From Pseudomonas sp. CFII64 (lineage in GTDB: Bacteria > Pseudomonadota > Gammaproteobacteria > Pseudomonadales > Pseudomonadaceae): 64,000 bases of DNA. This document shows positions 1 to 9,898 of this stretch, piece after piece. The stretch spans positions 1 through 64,000 of the forward strand of contig NZ_ATLO01000032.1 in assembly GCF_000416235.1 (NCBI RefSeq), given 5' to 3'. Numbering within the stretch: the first letter of the stretch is position 1; each line of letters opens with the position of its first letter. The notes under the pieces were generated by a model. It saw nothing but the letters and a program-made list of their open reading frames with translations, had not been told where the DNA came from and searched no databases. The position numbers and the translations under genes are program-made.

Positions 1-92
1 CAGATTCGAGAGGCCGTCAACCGTTAATTCAGGCTTTCTGCAAAAAAGCTTATAACCGCCTTAAAAACGCGCTCCTGCTATATATAGAAGAA

Positions 93-1313
93 CTACAAGA
101 CCCCCGCCTGACGCAGAAGACAGACCTCTGCCGGATCAAGCCCCAATACAGCCTGCAGCACCTCGGACGTATGCTCGCCCAACAAAGGCGGCGCATAGCG
201 ATACTCGACAGGTGTTTCAGAAAGCCGGATCGGACTGGCAACCGAAGGAGCACTCCCACCCAGCGCGTGGGGCAGGCTTATCGCGAGCCCACGCGCCTGA
301 ACTTGCGGATCAGCGAACACCTGCGCAAGGTTATTGATCGGCCCACAAGGCACCCCGGCGACCTCCAGCTCGCTAACCCACTGCGCAGTCGTCTTGAACA
401 CTGTCGCCTGGCGAATCAGCGGAATGAGCTGCGCCCGATTGGCGACTCGCAGCTTATTAGTAAGGAAACGCGGATCGTCCGCCCAGTGCGACTGGCCCGC
501 GACCTCGGCAAACTTGCGGAACTGGCTGTCGTTGCCCACCGTCAGGATGAAGTCGCCATCAGCGGTCGGAAAATCCTGATACGGCACAATATTTGGATGC
601 GCGTTACCCAACCGTTGTGGCGCCGTCCCTGTGGTCAGATAGTTCATGGCCTGATTGGCGAGACAAGCCACCTGCACATCCAGCAATGCCATATCGATAT
701 GCTGCCCCGAGCCGCCCTGATCACGATGCGCCAAGGCGGCCAATATCGCCGTAGTCGAATACAGCCCGGTCAGAATATCCGTCAGCGCAACACCAACCTT
801 CACCGGCCCCGCCCCCTCATCACCCTCAGGCCGCCCGGTCAGACTCATCAGCCCACCCAGGCCTTGAATCATGAAGTCATAGCCGGCGCGCTTGGCATAA
901 GGCCCAGTCTGTCCGAAGCCAGTGATCGAGCAATAGATGAGCTGCGGATTGATTGCCTTGAGCGACTCGTAATCCAGGCCGTATGCAGCCAGGCCGCCGA
1001 CTTTGAAGTTCTCGATCACGATGTCGGATTTGCCCGCCAACTCCCTCACCAGTTTCTGACCTTCAGGTCGGGTGAAGTCGATGGTGACTGACTGCTTGTT
1101 TCGATTCGCGGAGAGGTAATAAGCCGCCTCACTGGTATTCTCGCCGTCGGCGTCCTTTAGAAAAGGAGGCCCCCAGGCGCGCGTGTCGTCCCCATTGCCG
1201 GGGCGCTCGACCTTGATAACCTCGGCACCGAGGTCCGCCAGGATCTGCCCGGCCCAGGGCCCGGCCAAAACCCGCGACAGATCCAACACCCTTATGTGTG
1301 AAAGCGCACCCAT
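93..1313 (-). CDS. gcdG: CaiB/BaiF family CoA-transferase, probable glutarate CoA-transferase
   Basis: Class III (formyl-CoA transferase type) CoA-transferase of 406 residues, full length for the family. The N-terminal part carries the usual LDLSRVLAGPWAGQILADLG-type start and the ADLGAEVIKVE segment. The family's catalytic aspartate is probably D179, in GVALTDILTG, where the CoA thioester anhydride forms. The gene lies 14 bases downstream of gcdH on the same strand, so it is probably in the same operon. That context suggests it activates glutarate, by CoA transfer from succinyl-CoA, to the glutaryl-CoA used by GcdH in lysine/5-aminovalerate breakdown. Family assignment is firm; the glutarate substrate is inferred from the neighbour. 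Confidence 0.85.
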   Translation of the reverse strand: MGALSHIRVLDLSRVLAGPWAGQILADLGAEVIKVERPGNGDDTRAWGPPFLKDADGENTSEAAYYLSANRNKQSVTIDFTRPEGQKLVRELAGKSDIVIENFKVGGLAAYGLDYESLKAINPQLIYCSITGFGQTGPYAKRAGYDFMIQGLGGLMSLTGRPEGDEGAGPVKVGVALTDILTGLYSTTAILAALAHRDQGGSGQHIDMALLDVQVACLANQAMNYLTTGTAPQRLGNAHPNIVPYQDFPTADGDFILTVGNDSQFRKFAEVAGQSHWADDPRFLTNKLRVANRAQLIPLIRQATVFKTTAQWVSELEVAGVPCGPINNLAQVFADPQVQARGLAISLPHALGGSAPSVASPIRLSETPVEYRYAPPLLGEHTSEVLQAVLGLDPAEVCLLRQAGVL

Positions 1314-1327
1314 GATCGGCCCCTCTA

Positions 1328-2509
1328 TTAATAGAACGCCTGGATGCCGGTTTGCGCGCGCCCGAGAATCAGCGCGTGAACGTCGTGCGTACCTTCATAG
1401 GTATTCACTACTTCCAGGTTGACCAGATGGCGCGCGATACCGAACTCATCGGAGATCCCGTTACCGCCGAGCATGTCGCGAGCCATGCGCGCGATATCCA
1501 GGGACTTGCCGCAGGAGTTGCGCTTCATGATGGACGTTATCTCCACGGCAGCGGTGCCTTCATCCTTCATACGACCCAGACGCAAGCAGCCTTGCAATGC
1601 CAAAGTGATTTCAGTCTGCATATCTGCGAGCTTTTTCTGGATCAGCTGATTAGCCGCCAGCGGGCGGCCGAACTGATGACGGTCCAGCGTGTATTGCCGA
1701 GCGGTGTGCCAGCAGAATTCGGCTGCGCCCAGTGCGCCCCAGGAAATGCCATAGCGCGCCGAGTTCAGGCAGGTGAACGGGCCCTTAAGGCCGCGCACAT
1801 CCGGGAATATGTTCTCTTCGGGCACAAACACGTTATCCATGACGATTTCGCCAGTGATGGACGCACGCAAACCGACCTTGCCATGAATCACCGGAGCACT
1901 CAGTCCGGACCAACCCTTCTCCAGAACGAAACCGCGGATGTCACCGGCGTCGTCTTTACCCCAGACCACGAAGACATCGGCAATCGGGCTGTTGGTGATC
2001 CACATCTTGCTGCCCGACAACCGATAACCGCCTTCAACCTTTCTGGCACGGGTGATCATCGCGCCAGGGTCCGAGCCATGATTGGGCTCGGTCAGGCCGA
2101 AACAGCCGATCCATTCGCCGGAAGCGAGCTTGGGCAGATACTTCTGTTTTTGCGCCTCGGTGCCAAACTCGTTGATCGGCACCATCACCAGCGAGGATTG
2201 CACACTCATCATCGAACGATAGCCGGAGTCCACGCGCTCCACTTCCCGAGCGATCAATCCGTAACACACGTAATTCAGGCCGCTACCGCCGTATTCCTCA
2301 GGAATCGTGGCGCCCAGCAGGCCGATTTCACCCATCTCGCGGAAAATCGCCGGATCGGTCTGCTCATGACGAAATGCTTCGAGGACTCTGGGCGCCAGCT
2401 TGCCTTGGGCGAACTGCGCAGCGCTGTCGCGCACCATGCGCTCTTCTTCAGTGAGCTGTTGATCCAACAGCAGTGGATCGATCCAGTTGAAGCTTGCCTT
2501 GGCACCCAT
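1328..2509 (-). CDS. gcdH: Glutaryl-CoA dehydrogenase
   Basis: FAD-dependent acyl-CoA dehydrogenase of 393 residues that oxidises and decarboxylates glutaryl-CoA to crotonyl-CoA. The diagnostic C-terminal block [17 protein letters not shown] contains the probable catalytic base E372. The glutaryl-specific segment [12 protein letters not shown] lies near residue 100 and the FAD/substrate loop [12 protein letters not shown] near residue 140. The ATG is preceded on the minus strand by a GAGGG ribosome site about six bases away. It is divergent from the LysR gene gcdR and followed closely by gcdG, which makes a compact glutarate-use unit. Identity is very likely because the active-site block matches GCDH rather than other acyl-CoA dehydrogenases. 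Confidence 0.95.
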   Translation of the reverse strand: MGAKASFNWIDPLLLDQQLTEEERMVRDSAAQFAQGKLAPRVLEAFRHEQTDPAIFREMGEIGLLGATIPEEYGGSGLNYVCYGLIAREVERVDSGYRSMMSVQSSLVMVPINEFGTEAQKQKYLPKLASGEWIGCFGLTEPNHGSDPGAMITRARKVEGGYRLSGSKMWITNSPIADVFVVWGKDDAGDIRGFVLEKGWSGLSAPVIHGKVGLRASITGEIVMDNVFVPEENIFPDVRGLKGPFTCLNSARYGISWGALGAAEFCWHTARQYTLDRHQFGRPLAANQLIQKKLADMQTEITLALQGCLRLGRMKDEGTAAVEITSIMKRNSCGKSLDIARMARDMLGGNGISDEFGIARHLVNLEVVNTYEGTHDVHALILGRAQTGIQAFY

Positions 2510-2668
2510 GAAAAAACCCTCACTCAGTCATGCAGATGTGTTGTGCATTGATCCTAGACCCGCAGCAGCCTCGTCACAAACGAGGATTTCGCATACTCTT
2601 GTGCTAATTTCTCACTCCGAGATTGCTCAACCCTCAATATTCATTGCTGATTAGTGAGTGCTACGAAC
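2510..2668. promoter_or_regulatory. Divergent promoter region gcdH / gcdR
   Basis: This 159-base spacer between two divergent genes must hold both promoters and probably the LysR-type operator. It is AT-richer than the flanking genes. I could not pick out a convincing T-N11-A operator or unambiguous -35/-10 pair by eye. Confidence 0.5.
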
Positions 2669-3589
2669 ATGCGCCGCAAAATACCCAGTACTGCCGCCTT
2701 GGTCAGCTTTGAAGCCGCTGCACGCCATGAGAGTTTTACCAAGGCCGCTGAAGAACTTTCACTGACCCAAAGCGCTATTTGCCGACAGATCGGCAGCCTT
2801 GAGTCTTTCCTCGGCGTGGAATTGTTCCGACGTTCGCGGCGCGGGGTGAAGCTGACAGAAGCGGGCCTTTCCTACAGTCGACGCGTGGCGATGCAACTGG
2901 ACGCGGTCGAGCGGGACACCTTGTCAGTCATGGGCCAGCAAGGGACGAATGTCATCGAACTGGCGGTCGTGCCCACTTTCGGCACTCAATGGCTACTGCC
3001 ACGGCTCAAGGATTTCCAAAAGCTTCATCCTGAAGTGACGGTCAATCTCACCAACCGCACGCGCCCTTTTCTCTTCGCGGATACCGAGTTCGATGCGGCG
3101 ATTTATTTTGGCGATGCCGACTGGCCGGGTACCGAGTCCTATCGTTTGATGGGCGAAAATCCCATGCCGGTGTGCAGCCCGGCATTGCTCAATGACCGAG
3201 CCCACCTCGCCCCGGACGAAATAGCCGAGCTGCCGCTACTGCAGCAAACCACTCGGCCCTATGCATGGCGGCAGTGGTTCGGCGGGCTCAACTTCAGCGT
3301 CCCACGGGACATGACAGGCCCGCGCTACGAACTCTTCTCGATGCTCGCCCAGGCGGCCATTCACGAAATGGGGGTCGCGCTGATACCGCCTTTCCTGATC
3401 CAGCGAGAGCTGGCCGAACAGCGCCTGGTGATTGCCAACACCTACGCGCTGTCGAGTATCAAGGCTTACTACTTGATGATTCCTGTGCGAAAAGCCGAAT
3501 CGGCCTCTTTACGCGCATTTCGAGACTGGCTGATAGAACAGGCAAAAGCTTACGAGCTAATGAAATCAGGGGTTCCACAGACACTCTGA
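2669..3589 (+). CDS. gcdR: LysR-type regulator, probable regulator of gcdHG
   Basis: Transcription factor of 306 residues. The N-terminal winged helix-turn-helix spans roughly residues 22 to 42 (FTKAAEELSLTQSAICRQI), followed by the linker helix and a periplasmic-binding-protein-like effector domain. The ATG at 2669 is chosen because homologues of this subgroup begin MRRKIPSTAAL; an in-frame GTG at 2654 would add five residues. Its position divergent to gcdH is the classic arrangement for a LysR activator of the neighbouring operon, so glutarate or glutaryl-CoA is a likely effector. The operator was not identified. Confidence 0.85.
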   Translation: MRRKIPSTAALVSFEAAARHESFTKAAEELSLTQSAICRQIGSLESFLGVELFRRSRRGVKLTEAGLSYSRRVAMQLDAVERDTLSVMGQQGTNVIELAVVPTFGTQWLLPRLKDFQKLHPEVTVNLTNRTRPFLFADTEFDAAIYFGDADWPGTESYRLMGENPMPVCSPALLNDRAHLAPDEIAELPLLQQTTRPYAWRQWFGGLNFSVPRDMTGPRYELFSMLAQAAIHEMGVALIPPFLIQRELAEQRLVIANTYALSSIKAYYLMIPVRKAESASLRAFRDWLIEQAKAYELMKSGVPQTL

Positions 3590-4004
3590 ATATGTAGTGC
3601 TTGATAGCAACAACTACATATATAAACTTATGTCGCCTTGTTGAAACTGTATTCCCGCCAGGAATAGCAGCCATAAACCGCCGGAATACAAGGGCTGCAG
3701 GCCTGTTCAAGGCAACTTTTGATCTTTTTTAATTTTTAAATCATCAACTTCGAAAAAATCGTCTATTTTCCCTTAAAGCCCCGTATATAAAGGGCTGTAG
3801 TCGATCGTTGCGACATTAGGTCACAGGATGACTTGTAGTTAATTTATGGTCTCATTACAGAATCTGTTGAAGAGACCGAACTTCGCCTGCAAAATGCCGC
3901 GCCCGCCCTTGTTCGGCTGGGTCGTGCTGATCGGCAGCTAAAAGTACCGCTCTGGCGCTCTCGACTCATTGAGAACTATAAAAAGATCACGCAGGAGACT
4001 TCAC
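3590..4004. other. Intergenic region before the transhydrogenase operon
   Basis: This 415-base AT-rich spacer has no supportable gene. Directly after the gcdR stop is an 8-bp inverted repeat, TATGTAGT at 3591-3598 and ACTACATA at 3613-3620. It has no T-run after it, so it is a weak terminator candidate. A second small hairpin (AGCCC/GGGCT, 3777-3796) lies in the middle. The pnt promoter must be here, but I cannot place it confidently. Confidence 0.4.
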
Positions 4005-5126
4005 GTGCATATTGGCGTTCCTCTCGAGACCCAAACGGGTGAAAAGCGGGTAGCTGCAACCCCGGAAACCATCAAGAAATTGATCGGTCATGGCCACCGC
4101 GTCACGGTGCAAAGTGGAGCAGGCCTAAACGCCAGTGTCCCGGATAGCGCCTATGAAGCTGCAGGTGCCACTATTGGTACGCTCAGTGATGCCTTGGGCG
4201 CCGAGTTGCTGCTCAAGGTCGCAGCCCCCAACGATAGCGAGCTGTCGCATATAAAGAGCGGCGCGATCGTGGTCGGGATGCTCAACCCCTTCAACAGCGA
4301 AACCATCGGCAAGATGGCCGCGCAAGGCATTACCGCCTTCGCCCTCGAAGCGGCGCCGCGTACTTCCCGCGCGCAAAGCCTGGATGTGCTGTCCTCGCAA
4401 GCCAACATTGCCGGTTACAAAGCCGTGCTGCTCGGCGCGCATCACTATCCGCGCTTCATGCCAATGCTGATGACCGCCGCCGGCACCGTAAAGGCCGCTC
4501 GTGTTCTGGTGCTGGGTGCTGGTGTGGCCGGCTTGCAGGCGATTGCGACGGCGAAACGTCTGGGTGCGGTGGTCGAGGCGTCCGATGTGCGTCCGGCCGT
4601 GAAAGAGCAGATCGAATCGCTGGGCGCCAAGTTTATTGATGTGCCGTACGAAACCGACGAAGAACGCGAATGCGCGGTCGGGGTTGGCGGCTATGCGCGC
4701 CCGATGCCTGCCAGCTGGATGCAGCGCCAGGCCGTTGCCGTACATGAGCGCGCCAAACAATCGGACATCGTTATCACCACCGCTCTGATTCCGGGCCGCA
4801 AGGCTCCGGTGTTGCTCAGTGCTGAAACAGTGGCGCAAATGAAGCCCGGTTCGGTGGTCATTGATCTGGCCGCCGCGCAAGGCGGCAATTGCCCGCTGAC
4901 GGTTGCTGATCAAGTCGTGGTCGAGAGCGGCGTGACTATCGTCGGTCACACCAACCTGCCTGCGATGGTCGCCGCTGACGCGTCCGCGCTGTATGCCCGC
5001 AACCTGCTGGATTTCATGAAGCTGCTGTTCGATAAGGACGGGCAACTGCACATCAATCTCGAAGACGACATTGTCGTCGCGTGCCTTATGTGCCGCGACG
5101 GCCAAGTTATCCGCAAGAACGGTTAA
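4005..5126 (+). CDS. pntAA: NAD(P) transhydrogenase alpha subunit, part 1 (NAD-binding)
   Basis: Soluble NAD(H)-binding domain I of the proton-translocating transhydrogenase, 373 residues. The alanine-dehydrogenase/PNT fold is clear: [20 protein letters not shown] at the start and the dinucleotide motif GAGVAG at residues 171-176, followed by the acidic EASDVRP strand end. GTG at 4005 is chosen because GCAGGAG lies eight bases upstream and homologues begin with this residue; the frame is open further upstream. This is the split form of alpha, with membrane domain encoded separately by pntAB. The enzyme couples hydride transfer from NADH to NADP+ to proton entry and supplies NADPH. Confidence 0.95.
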   Translation: MHIGVPLETQTGEKRVAATPETIKKLIGHGHRVTVQSGAGLNASVPDSAYEAAGATIGTLSDALGAELLLKVAAPNDSELSHIKSGAIVVGMLNPFNSETIGKMAAQGITAFALEAAPRTSRAQSLDVLSSQANIAGYKAVLLGAHHYPRFMPMLMTAAGTVKAARVLVLGAGVAGLQAIATAKRLGAVVEASDVRPAVKEQIESLGAKFIDVPYETDEERECAVGVGGYARPMPASWMQRQAVAVHERAKQSDIVITTALIPGRKAPVLLSAETVAQMKPGSVVIDLAAAQGGNCPLTVADQVVVESGVTIVGHTNLPAMVAADASALYARNLLDFMKLLFDKDGQLHINLEDDIVVACLMCRDGQVIRKNG

Positions 5127-5137
5127 GGATAAAAATA

Positions 5138-5461
5138 ATGGAAGAGCTGATCTCCCCAGGTATCTACAACCTGATCATCTTCGTTCTCGCGATCTACGTG
5201 GGTTATCACGTGGTCTGGAACGTCACACCCGCATTGCACACCCCGCTCATGGCCGTGACCAACGCGATCTCGGCCATTGTCATCGTCGGCGCCATGCTGG
5301 CCGCCGCACTGACCGTTACACCGCTGGGCAAAACCATGGGCACGCTGGCCGTGGCGCTGGCCGCCGTCAACGTGTTCGGTGGCTTTCTAGTCACCCGCCG
5401 CATGCTGGAAATGTTCAAGAAAAAAGCACCTAAAGCCAAGGAAGAGGTGCGCAAGCCATGA
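5138..5461 (+). CDS. pntAB: NAD(P) transhydrogenase alpha subunit, part 2 (membrane)
   Basis: Small integral membrane protein of 107 residues with three predicted hydrophobic helices (about residues 9-28, 34-58 and 62-84) and a short lysine-rich C-terminal tail. It corresponds to the C-terminal membrane part of E. coli PntA. It starts 11 bases after pntAA and its stop overlaps the start of pntB (ATGA), which indicates coupled translation within one operon. With the PntB membrane helices it forms the proton channel of the inner-membrane transhydrogenase. Confidence 0.93.
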   Translation: MEELISPGIYNLIIFVLAIYVGYHVVWNVTPALHTPLMAVTNAISAIVIVGAMLAAALTVTPLGKTMGTLAVALAAVNVFGGFLVTRRMLEMFKKKAPKAKEEVRKP

Positions 5462-6903
5462 GCATGAATCTCGTCACCGTGCTGTATCTGGTCTCTGCGA
5501 TCTGCTTCATTCAGGCGCTCAAGGGTCTTTCTCATCCGACCACATCACGCCGGGGCAACCTGTTCGGCATGCTGGGCATGGGGCTGGCGGTGATCACCAC
5601 CATCGGCCTGGTCTACAAACTGGCGGCGCTGTCCAACACCAGCGCCGGCATCGGCTACATCCTGATTGGCTTGCTGGTAGGCGGCACCGCTGGCTCGATC
5701 ATGGCCAAGCGCGTGGAGATGACCAAGATGCCGGAGTTGGTTGCATTCATGCACAGCATGATCGGCCTAGCTGCGGTGTTCATCGCCATTGCTGCAGTGG
5801 TCGAGCCGCAATCCCTGAACATTGTGGCTAACCTGGGTGATGCGATCCCCACGGGCAATCGCCTGGAGTTGTTCCTCGGCGCCGCTATCGGCGCAGTGAC
5901 CTTCTCCGGTTCGGTGATCGCGTTCGGCAAGCTTTCGGGGAAGTACAAGTTCCGCTTGTTTCAAGGCGCACCGGTACAGTTCGCCGGCCAGCACAAACTC
6001 AATCTGGTGATGGGCCTGGCCACGCTGTTTTTTGGCCTGATCTTCATGTTCACCGGCAACCTGAGCGCCTTTGCCGTGATGCTGGCGCTGGCGTTCGTGA
6101 TCGGTGTGCTGCTGATCATCCCGATTGGCGGCGCAGACATGCCGGTCGTGGTCTCGATGCTTAACAGCTATTCAGGCTGGGCGGCGGCGGGTATCGGTTT
6201 TTCGCTGAATAACTCGATGCTGATCATTGCCGGTTCGCTGGTGGGATCGTCCGGGGCAATCCTCTCGTACATCATGTGCAAGGCGATGAACCGTTCGTTC
6301 TTCAATGTGATCGGCGGCGGCTTCGGCGGGGCCAAGGACGTTGCCGGCCCGGCGGGCGCCACGGAAGCGCGTCCGGTCAAGTCCGGCTCGGCCGACGACG
6401 CGACCTTCCTGCTGACCAATGCCGACACCGTGATCATCGTGCCCGGCTACGGACTGGCAGTGGCACGGGCGCAACATGCGCTTAAAGAGCTGACGGAAAA
6501 ACTCACTCACCACGGCGTCACGGTGAAGTACGCGATTCACCCGGTTGCCGGACGCATGCCCGGCCACATGAACGTGCTGCTGGCCGAAGCCGAAGTCCCT
6601 TATGACCAGGTGTTCGAGATGGAGGACATCAACTCCGAGTTCGGCCAGGCCGACGTGGTGCTGGTGCTCGGTGCCAACGACGTGGTCAACCCGGCGGCGA
6701 AAAACGATCCCAAATCGCCCATCGCCGGGATGCCGATTCTGGAAGCGTTCAAGGCCAAGACCATCATCGTCAACAAGCGCTCGATGGCTAGCGGCTATGC
6801 CGGTCTGGACAACGAGTTGTTCTATCTGGATAAAACCATGATGGTGTTCGGCGATGCCAAAAAGGTGATCGAGGACATGGTGAAGGCGGTCGACAACGCG
6901 TAG
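5458..6903 (+). CDS. pntB: NAD(P) transhydrogenase beta subunit
   Basis: Subunit of 481 residues. The first two thirds are a multi-helix membrane domain. The C-terminal third is the soluble NADP(H)-binding domain III, recognisable by [12 protein letters not shown] and the segment [16 protein letters not shown], followed by the [11 protein letters not shown] loop that binds NADP. It overlaps pntAB by four bases. A strong intrinsic terminator follows 21 bases after the stop, so the pnt operon ends here. Confidence 0.95.
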   Translation: MSMNLVTVLYLVSAICFIQALKGLSHPTTSRRGNLFGMLGMGLAVITTIGLVYKLAALSNTSAGIGYILIGLLVGGTAGSIMAKRVEMTKMPELVAFMHSMIGLAAVFIAIAAVVEPQSLNIVANLGDAIPTGNRLELFLGAAIGAVTFSGSVIAFGKLSGKYKFRLFQGAPVQFAGQHKLNLVMGLATLFFGLIFMFTGNLSAFAVMLALAFVIGVLLIIPIGGADMPVVVSMLNSYSGWAAAGIGFSLNNSMLIIAGSLVGSSGAILSYIMCKAMNRSFFNVIGGGFGGAKDVAGPAGATEARPVKSGSADDATFLLTNADTVIIVPGYGLAVARAQHALKELTEKLTHHGVTVKYAIHPVAGRMPGHMNVLLAEAEVPYDQVFEMEDINSEFGQADVVLVLGANDVVNPAAKNDPKSPIAGMPILEAFKAKTIIVNKRSMASGYAGLDNELFYLDKTMMVFGDAKKVIEDMVKAVDNA

Positions 6904-6923
6904 TCTCCAAACGCGCTTTTCGA

Positions 6924-6955
6924 AGCCCCAGTTCGCGAGTCGGCTGGGGCTTTTT
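6924..6955 (+). terminator. Intrinsic terminator of pntAA-pntAB-pntB
   Basis: An 8-bp perfect stem, AGCCCCAG (6924-6931) with CTGGGGCT (6944-6951), closes a 12-base loop and runs directly into TTTTT. Confidence 0.85.
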
Positions 6956-7086
6956 ACATTCCATGTAACAGTGTTTTGCGTTGCAACCCGCTAATTAGAG
7001 CCTCCAGATGCGACCTTGGTAGCGGGACGAAAAACGCCCAACTCACTAAACTGGGTCCTCGCTTCCACCCCCGAGATAAGAATCCA

Positions 7087-8580
7087 ATGTACCGTGACCG
7101 TATCCGCTTGCCTTCGCTCATGAGCAAGGTGATGAGCGCGGCTGATGCCGCAGCCTTGATTCAGGACGGCATGACCGTCGGCATGAGCGGTTTCACCCGT
7201 GCAGGTGAAGCCAAGGCGGTGCCCAAGGCACTGGCCGAACGCGCCAAAGACTTCCCGCTCAAGATCAGCCTGATGACGGGCGCCAGCCTGGGCAACGACC
7301 TGGACAAACAGCTGACTGAAGCCGGCGTGTTGTCGCGCCGCATGCCGTTTCAGGTCGACAGCACACTGCGCAAGGCCATCAACGATGGCTCGGTCATGTT
7401 CATCGACAGCCACTTGTCCGACACCGTCGAGCAACTGCGCAACCGGCAGATCAAGGCTGTGGACCTGGCCGTGATCGAATGCGTGGCAATCACCGAGGAA
7501 GGCCATCTGGTCCTGAGCACTTCGGTGGGCAACTCCGCGAGTTTCGCGATTCTTGCCAAAGAAGTGATCGTCGAGATCAACCTCGCCCAGCCGCTGGAGC
7601 TGGAAGGCCTGCACGACATCTATATACCCAGCTATCGCCCGACCCGTTTGCCGATCCCGGTACTCAATGCCGATACGCGTATTGGCAGCACCGCCGTGCA
7701 GATCGACCCGGCAAAAATCGTCGGCATCGTCATCAGCAATCAGGCCGACTCGCCCTCCACTGTGCTGCCGCCGGACACCGACACCCAGGCCATCGCCAAT
7801 CACCTGGTGGAGTTCTTCAAGAAAGAAGTGCGCGAAGACCGCCTGACCAACAAGCTCATGCCGTTGCAGGCCGGGATCGGCACCATCGCCAACGCCGTGA
7901 TGCACGGCTTGGTCGATTCGCCGTTTCACGACATGACCATGTATTCCGAGGTGTTGCAGGATTCGACCTTCGAACTGTTCGACGCCGGCAAACTGAGTTT
8001 TGCTTCCGGCAGCTCCATGACCTTGTCGGCCAGCAAACACGCCGAAGTCTTCGCCGACTTCAACCGCTACAAGTCGCGTCTGGTGCTGCGTCCTCAGGAA
8101 ATATCCAACCACCCGGAAATCATCCGTCGCCTCGGCATCATCGGCATCAACACTGCCCTTGAGTTCGATCTGTACGGCAACGTCAACTCCACTCACGTGT
8201 GCGGCACACGCATGATGAATGGCATTGGCGGCTCCGGCGATTTCTCGCGAAACGCCCATCTGGCAATCTTCGTCACCAAGTCGATTGCCAAAGGCGGCGC
8301 CATTTCCAGCGTCGTGCCGATGGTCAGCCATGTGGATCACACCGAGCACGACGTGGACATTCTGGTCACCGAGCAAGGCCTGGCCGATCTGCGCGGCCTG
8401 GCACCTCGCGAACGCGCCCGGGTCATCATCGACAACTGTGTGCACCCAGCCTACCGCGCCGCGCTCAACGCCTACTTCGATGCCGCTTGCGCCAAGGGCG
8501 GACACACCCCTCATGTGCTGCGCGAAGCACTAAGTTGGCACTTCAGGCTGGATGAAACCGGCAGCATGCTGCCGGTTTGA
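7087..8580 (+). CDS. Acetyl-CoA hydrolase / succinate CoA-transferase family protein
   Basis: Class I CoA-transferase of 497 residues, the length of the AarC/YgfH (ScpC) group. N-terminal CoA-binding half: DGMTVGMSGFTRAGEAKAVP. The probable catalytic glutamate is E288 in MTMYSEVLQD, close to the position of the AarC active-site Glu. ATG at 7087 is chosen because homologues start near MYRDRIR; an upstream in-frame start at 6976 would add 37 residues of poor coding character. Likely reactions are acetyl-CoA plus succinate exchange, or propionyl-CoA:succinate transfer, linking acetate or propionate handling to the TCA cycle. The exact acyl substrate cannot be read from sequence. It follows the pnt terminator, so it has its own promoter. 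Confidence 0.88.
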   Translation: MYRDRIRLPSLMSKVMSAADAAALIQDGMTVGMSGFTRAGEAKAVPKALAERAKDFPLKISLMTGASLGNDLDKQLTEAGVLSRRMPFQVDSTLRKAINDGSVMFIDSHLSDTVEQLRNRQIKAVDLAVIECVAITEEGHLVLSTSVGNSASFAILAKEVIVEINLAQPLELEGLHDIYIPSYRPTRLPIPVLNADTRIGSTAVQIDPAKIVGIVISNQADSPSTVLPPDTDTQAIANHLVEFFKKEVREDRLTNKLMPLQAGIGTIANAVMHGLVDSPFHDMTMYSEVLQDSTFELFDAGKLSFASGSSMTLSASKHAEVFADFNRYKSRLVLRPQEISNHPEIIRRLGIIGINTALEFDLYGNVNSTHVCGTRMMNGIGGSGDFSRNAHLAIFVTKSIAKGGAISSVVPMVSHVDHTEHDVDILVTEQGLADLRGLAPRERARVIIDNCVHPAYRAALNAYFDAACAKGGHTPHVLREALSWHFRLDETGSMLPV

Positions 8581-8899
8581 CGCAAACAGTTGCGGGTGAA
8601 CAATACAATTTGTCGCCCGCCTGAAAACTGAAATGGCCATAACTTGAAAAACTGTACTTCTGTACCGGTGCTTTTCCAGCCCTAAAACGTCAATTTCACT
8701 ACTTTGACGCACAAAATGCACCATTTAGGTGCTGACCGGTACAGTTGCCCCATTTACGAACAAAACAGTGCCTCTAAACAGTTAACTGAACCCTCACAAT
8801 ACAAGTGAACTGTGTCTACTGAGACTGGCCAACTGAGAGGAAGATTGGCACCAGTCAAGCCACTATCTAAACCCGCCACAAGCGGAAGGAAGTCACACC
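8581..8899. promoter_or_regulatory. Long leader with CTGTAC motifs upstream of the DUF1127 gene
   Basis: This 319-base gene-free stretch contains AACTGTAC at 8650-8657, CTGTACC at 8660-8666 as a close direct repeat, and the inverted form GTACAGTT at 8739-8746. A palindrome CAGTTAACTG follows at 8779-8788. Such clustered half-sites suggest an operator array. GntR/aminotransferase (MocR) regulators are often found beside DUF1127 genes, so one may bind here, but no such regulator gene is in the window. Confidence 0.45.
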
Positions 8900-9115
8900 A
8901 TGGAACGTACAGTCAGTTCCGACATGTTCTACGAAAACACCGCTACTACCGCTCAAGCTGCATGGCCGATGCGCGCATTCGCTAACCTGATGCTCTGGCA
9001 GCGTCGCCTTTCCAGCCGCCACCAATTGGCTCGCCTGGATTCGCGTTTGCTGGCTGATGCTGGTATCAGCGAGTCGCAACGCTACGAAGAGCTGAGCAAG
9101 CCGTTCTGGCGCTAA
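8900..9115 (+). CDS. DUF1127 domain small protein
   Basis: Small protein of 71 residues. The DUF1127 core fills the C-terminal half: WQRRLSSRHQLARLDSRLL followed by ADAGISESQRYEELSKPFWR, with the conserved arginine/leucine pattern and DAG turn. GGAAGGA lies about nine bases before the ATG. DUF1127 proteins are small, basic, probably RNA- or protein-binding factors; roles in phosphate and carbon metabolism and stress are reported for some, but the function here is unknown. The long CTGTAC-rich leader suggests dedicated regulation. An intrinsic-terminator-like hairpin follows. Confidence 0.85.
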   Translation: MERTVSSDMFYENTATTAQAAWPMRAFANLMLWQRRLSSRHQLARLDSRLLADAGISESQRYEELSKPFWR

Positions 9116-9181
9116 TTTAGCGCACGCTGGTCCCTGACCTTCCAAGGTCTCTCACCAGCAACCCGAATTGCTACATACAAG

Positions 9182-9211
9182 ACCCGTCGCAGGTAACTGC
9201 CGACGGGTTTT
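9182..9211 (+). terminator. Probable terminator of the DUF1127 gene
   Basis: An 8-bp stem, ACCCGTCG (9182-9189) with CGACGGGT (9201-9208), is followed by a short T-run (TTTT). Confidence 0.65.
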
Positions 9212-9477
9212 GTCATTTCAGGGCCCGGGATTTTTTGCACAGATTCGGCAGGACCGGACTTGTCCGGGAAGGCGTCCTGAACAGGTACAGTTTGATATAA
9301 GCTAATAACCACCTGTACAGTTCCGTCGATCAGTCACCGGCTATCCGCCGCGATGGCACAGGTGCGATTGCTGGGATAGGCTTAAGGGTTATTACGGCCA
9401 CGCTTGATGAGTCAACTCTCTGGCCTGGTTTCATGTGCACCCAAACACCCGCACTTCCTTACCAATGGAGTTTCACC
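9212..9477. promoter_or_regulatory. Promoter region of the DUF2388 cluster with two GTACAGTT copies
   Basis: GTACAGTT occurs at 9285-9292 and again at 9315-9322 in the same orientation, exactly 30 bp apart (about three helical turns). The intervening sequence is AT-rich (TTTGATATAAGCTAATAA). The same octamer occurs before the DUF1127 gene, so both units may share one regulator. No gene is visible here. Confidence 0.4.
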
Positions 9478-9795
9478 ATGTCCCGCCTACGTTTGCTCAG
9501 CGCTGTAGTCCTGCTGGCCGCCGCAACAAGCGCAAGCGCTTCCAGCTTTGTCGTTACTACGGATGCGGTCGTGCGTGCAGTGGATGCTTCCACCAACGCC
9601 ACTTCGAACATTTCCTCTTCCTTCAAAGATGACAAGATCGTGCGCGCCGCTCGCGATGACGCGGCAAGCTTTGTTGCCAGTGCTGGCGAGATCCGTGGCG
9701 TTCAGCTGGAAGGCGCCTTCCAGCATATCCGTCAACTGGCTCCGCAACTGGACGCTACCGACGCCCAACTGGCTCAAGCGATCCTGACCATCTGA
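9478..9795 (+). CDS. DUF2388 exported protein, copy 1
   Basis: Protein of 105 residues with an N-terminal signal peptide (hydrophobic run residues 5-20, cleavage near ASA-SS). The mature part ends in the DUF2388 pattern DDKIVRAARDDAASFV, then GEIRGVQLEGAF and AQLAQAIL. The function of the family is unknown. It is the first of three tandem paralogues that share the pattern D-x-K-hhh-x-A-x-DDAA and a C-terminal LAQAIL/LAEAIL. ATG at 9478 has AATGGAG eight bases upstream; an in-frame start at 9433 would precede the signal peptide and is unlikely. Confidence 0.82.
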   Translation: MSRLRLLSAVVLLAAATSASASSFVVTTDAVVRAVDASTNATSNISSSFKDDKIVRAARDDAASFVASAGEIRGVQLEGAFQHIRQLAPQLDATDAQLAQAILTI

Positions 9796-9898
9796 TGACG
9801 TTGCGACGGCGGTCGACGCTGATGTGTCGATCTGCCGGGCTGGCTCTGGAACGGCCATTGCGCTAGCCTTGGGCCTCGTTTCGCCAGTTTTCAAGACT

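Noticed and set aside
6991..8514. 507-residue minus-strand open frame
   Set aside because: Antisense shadow of the acetyl-CoA hydrolase gene.
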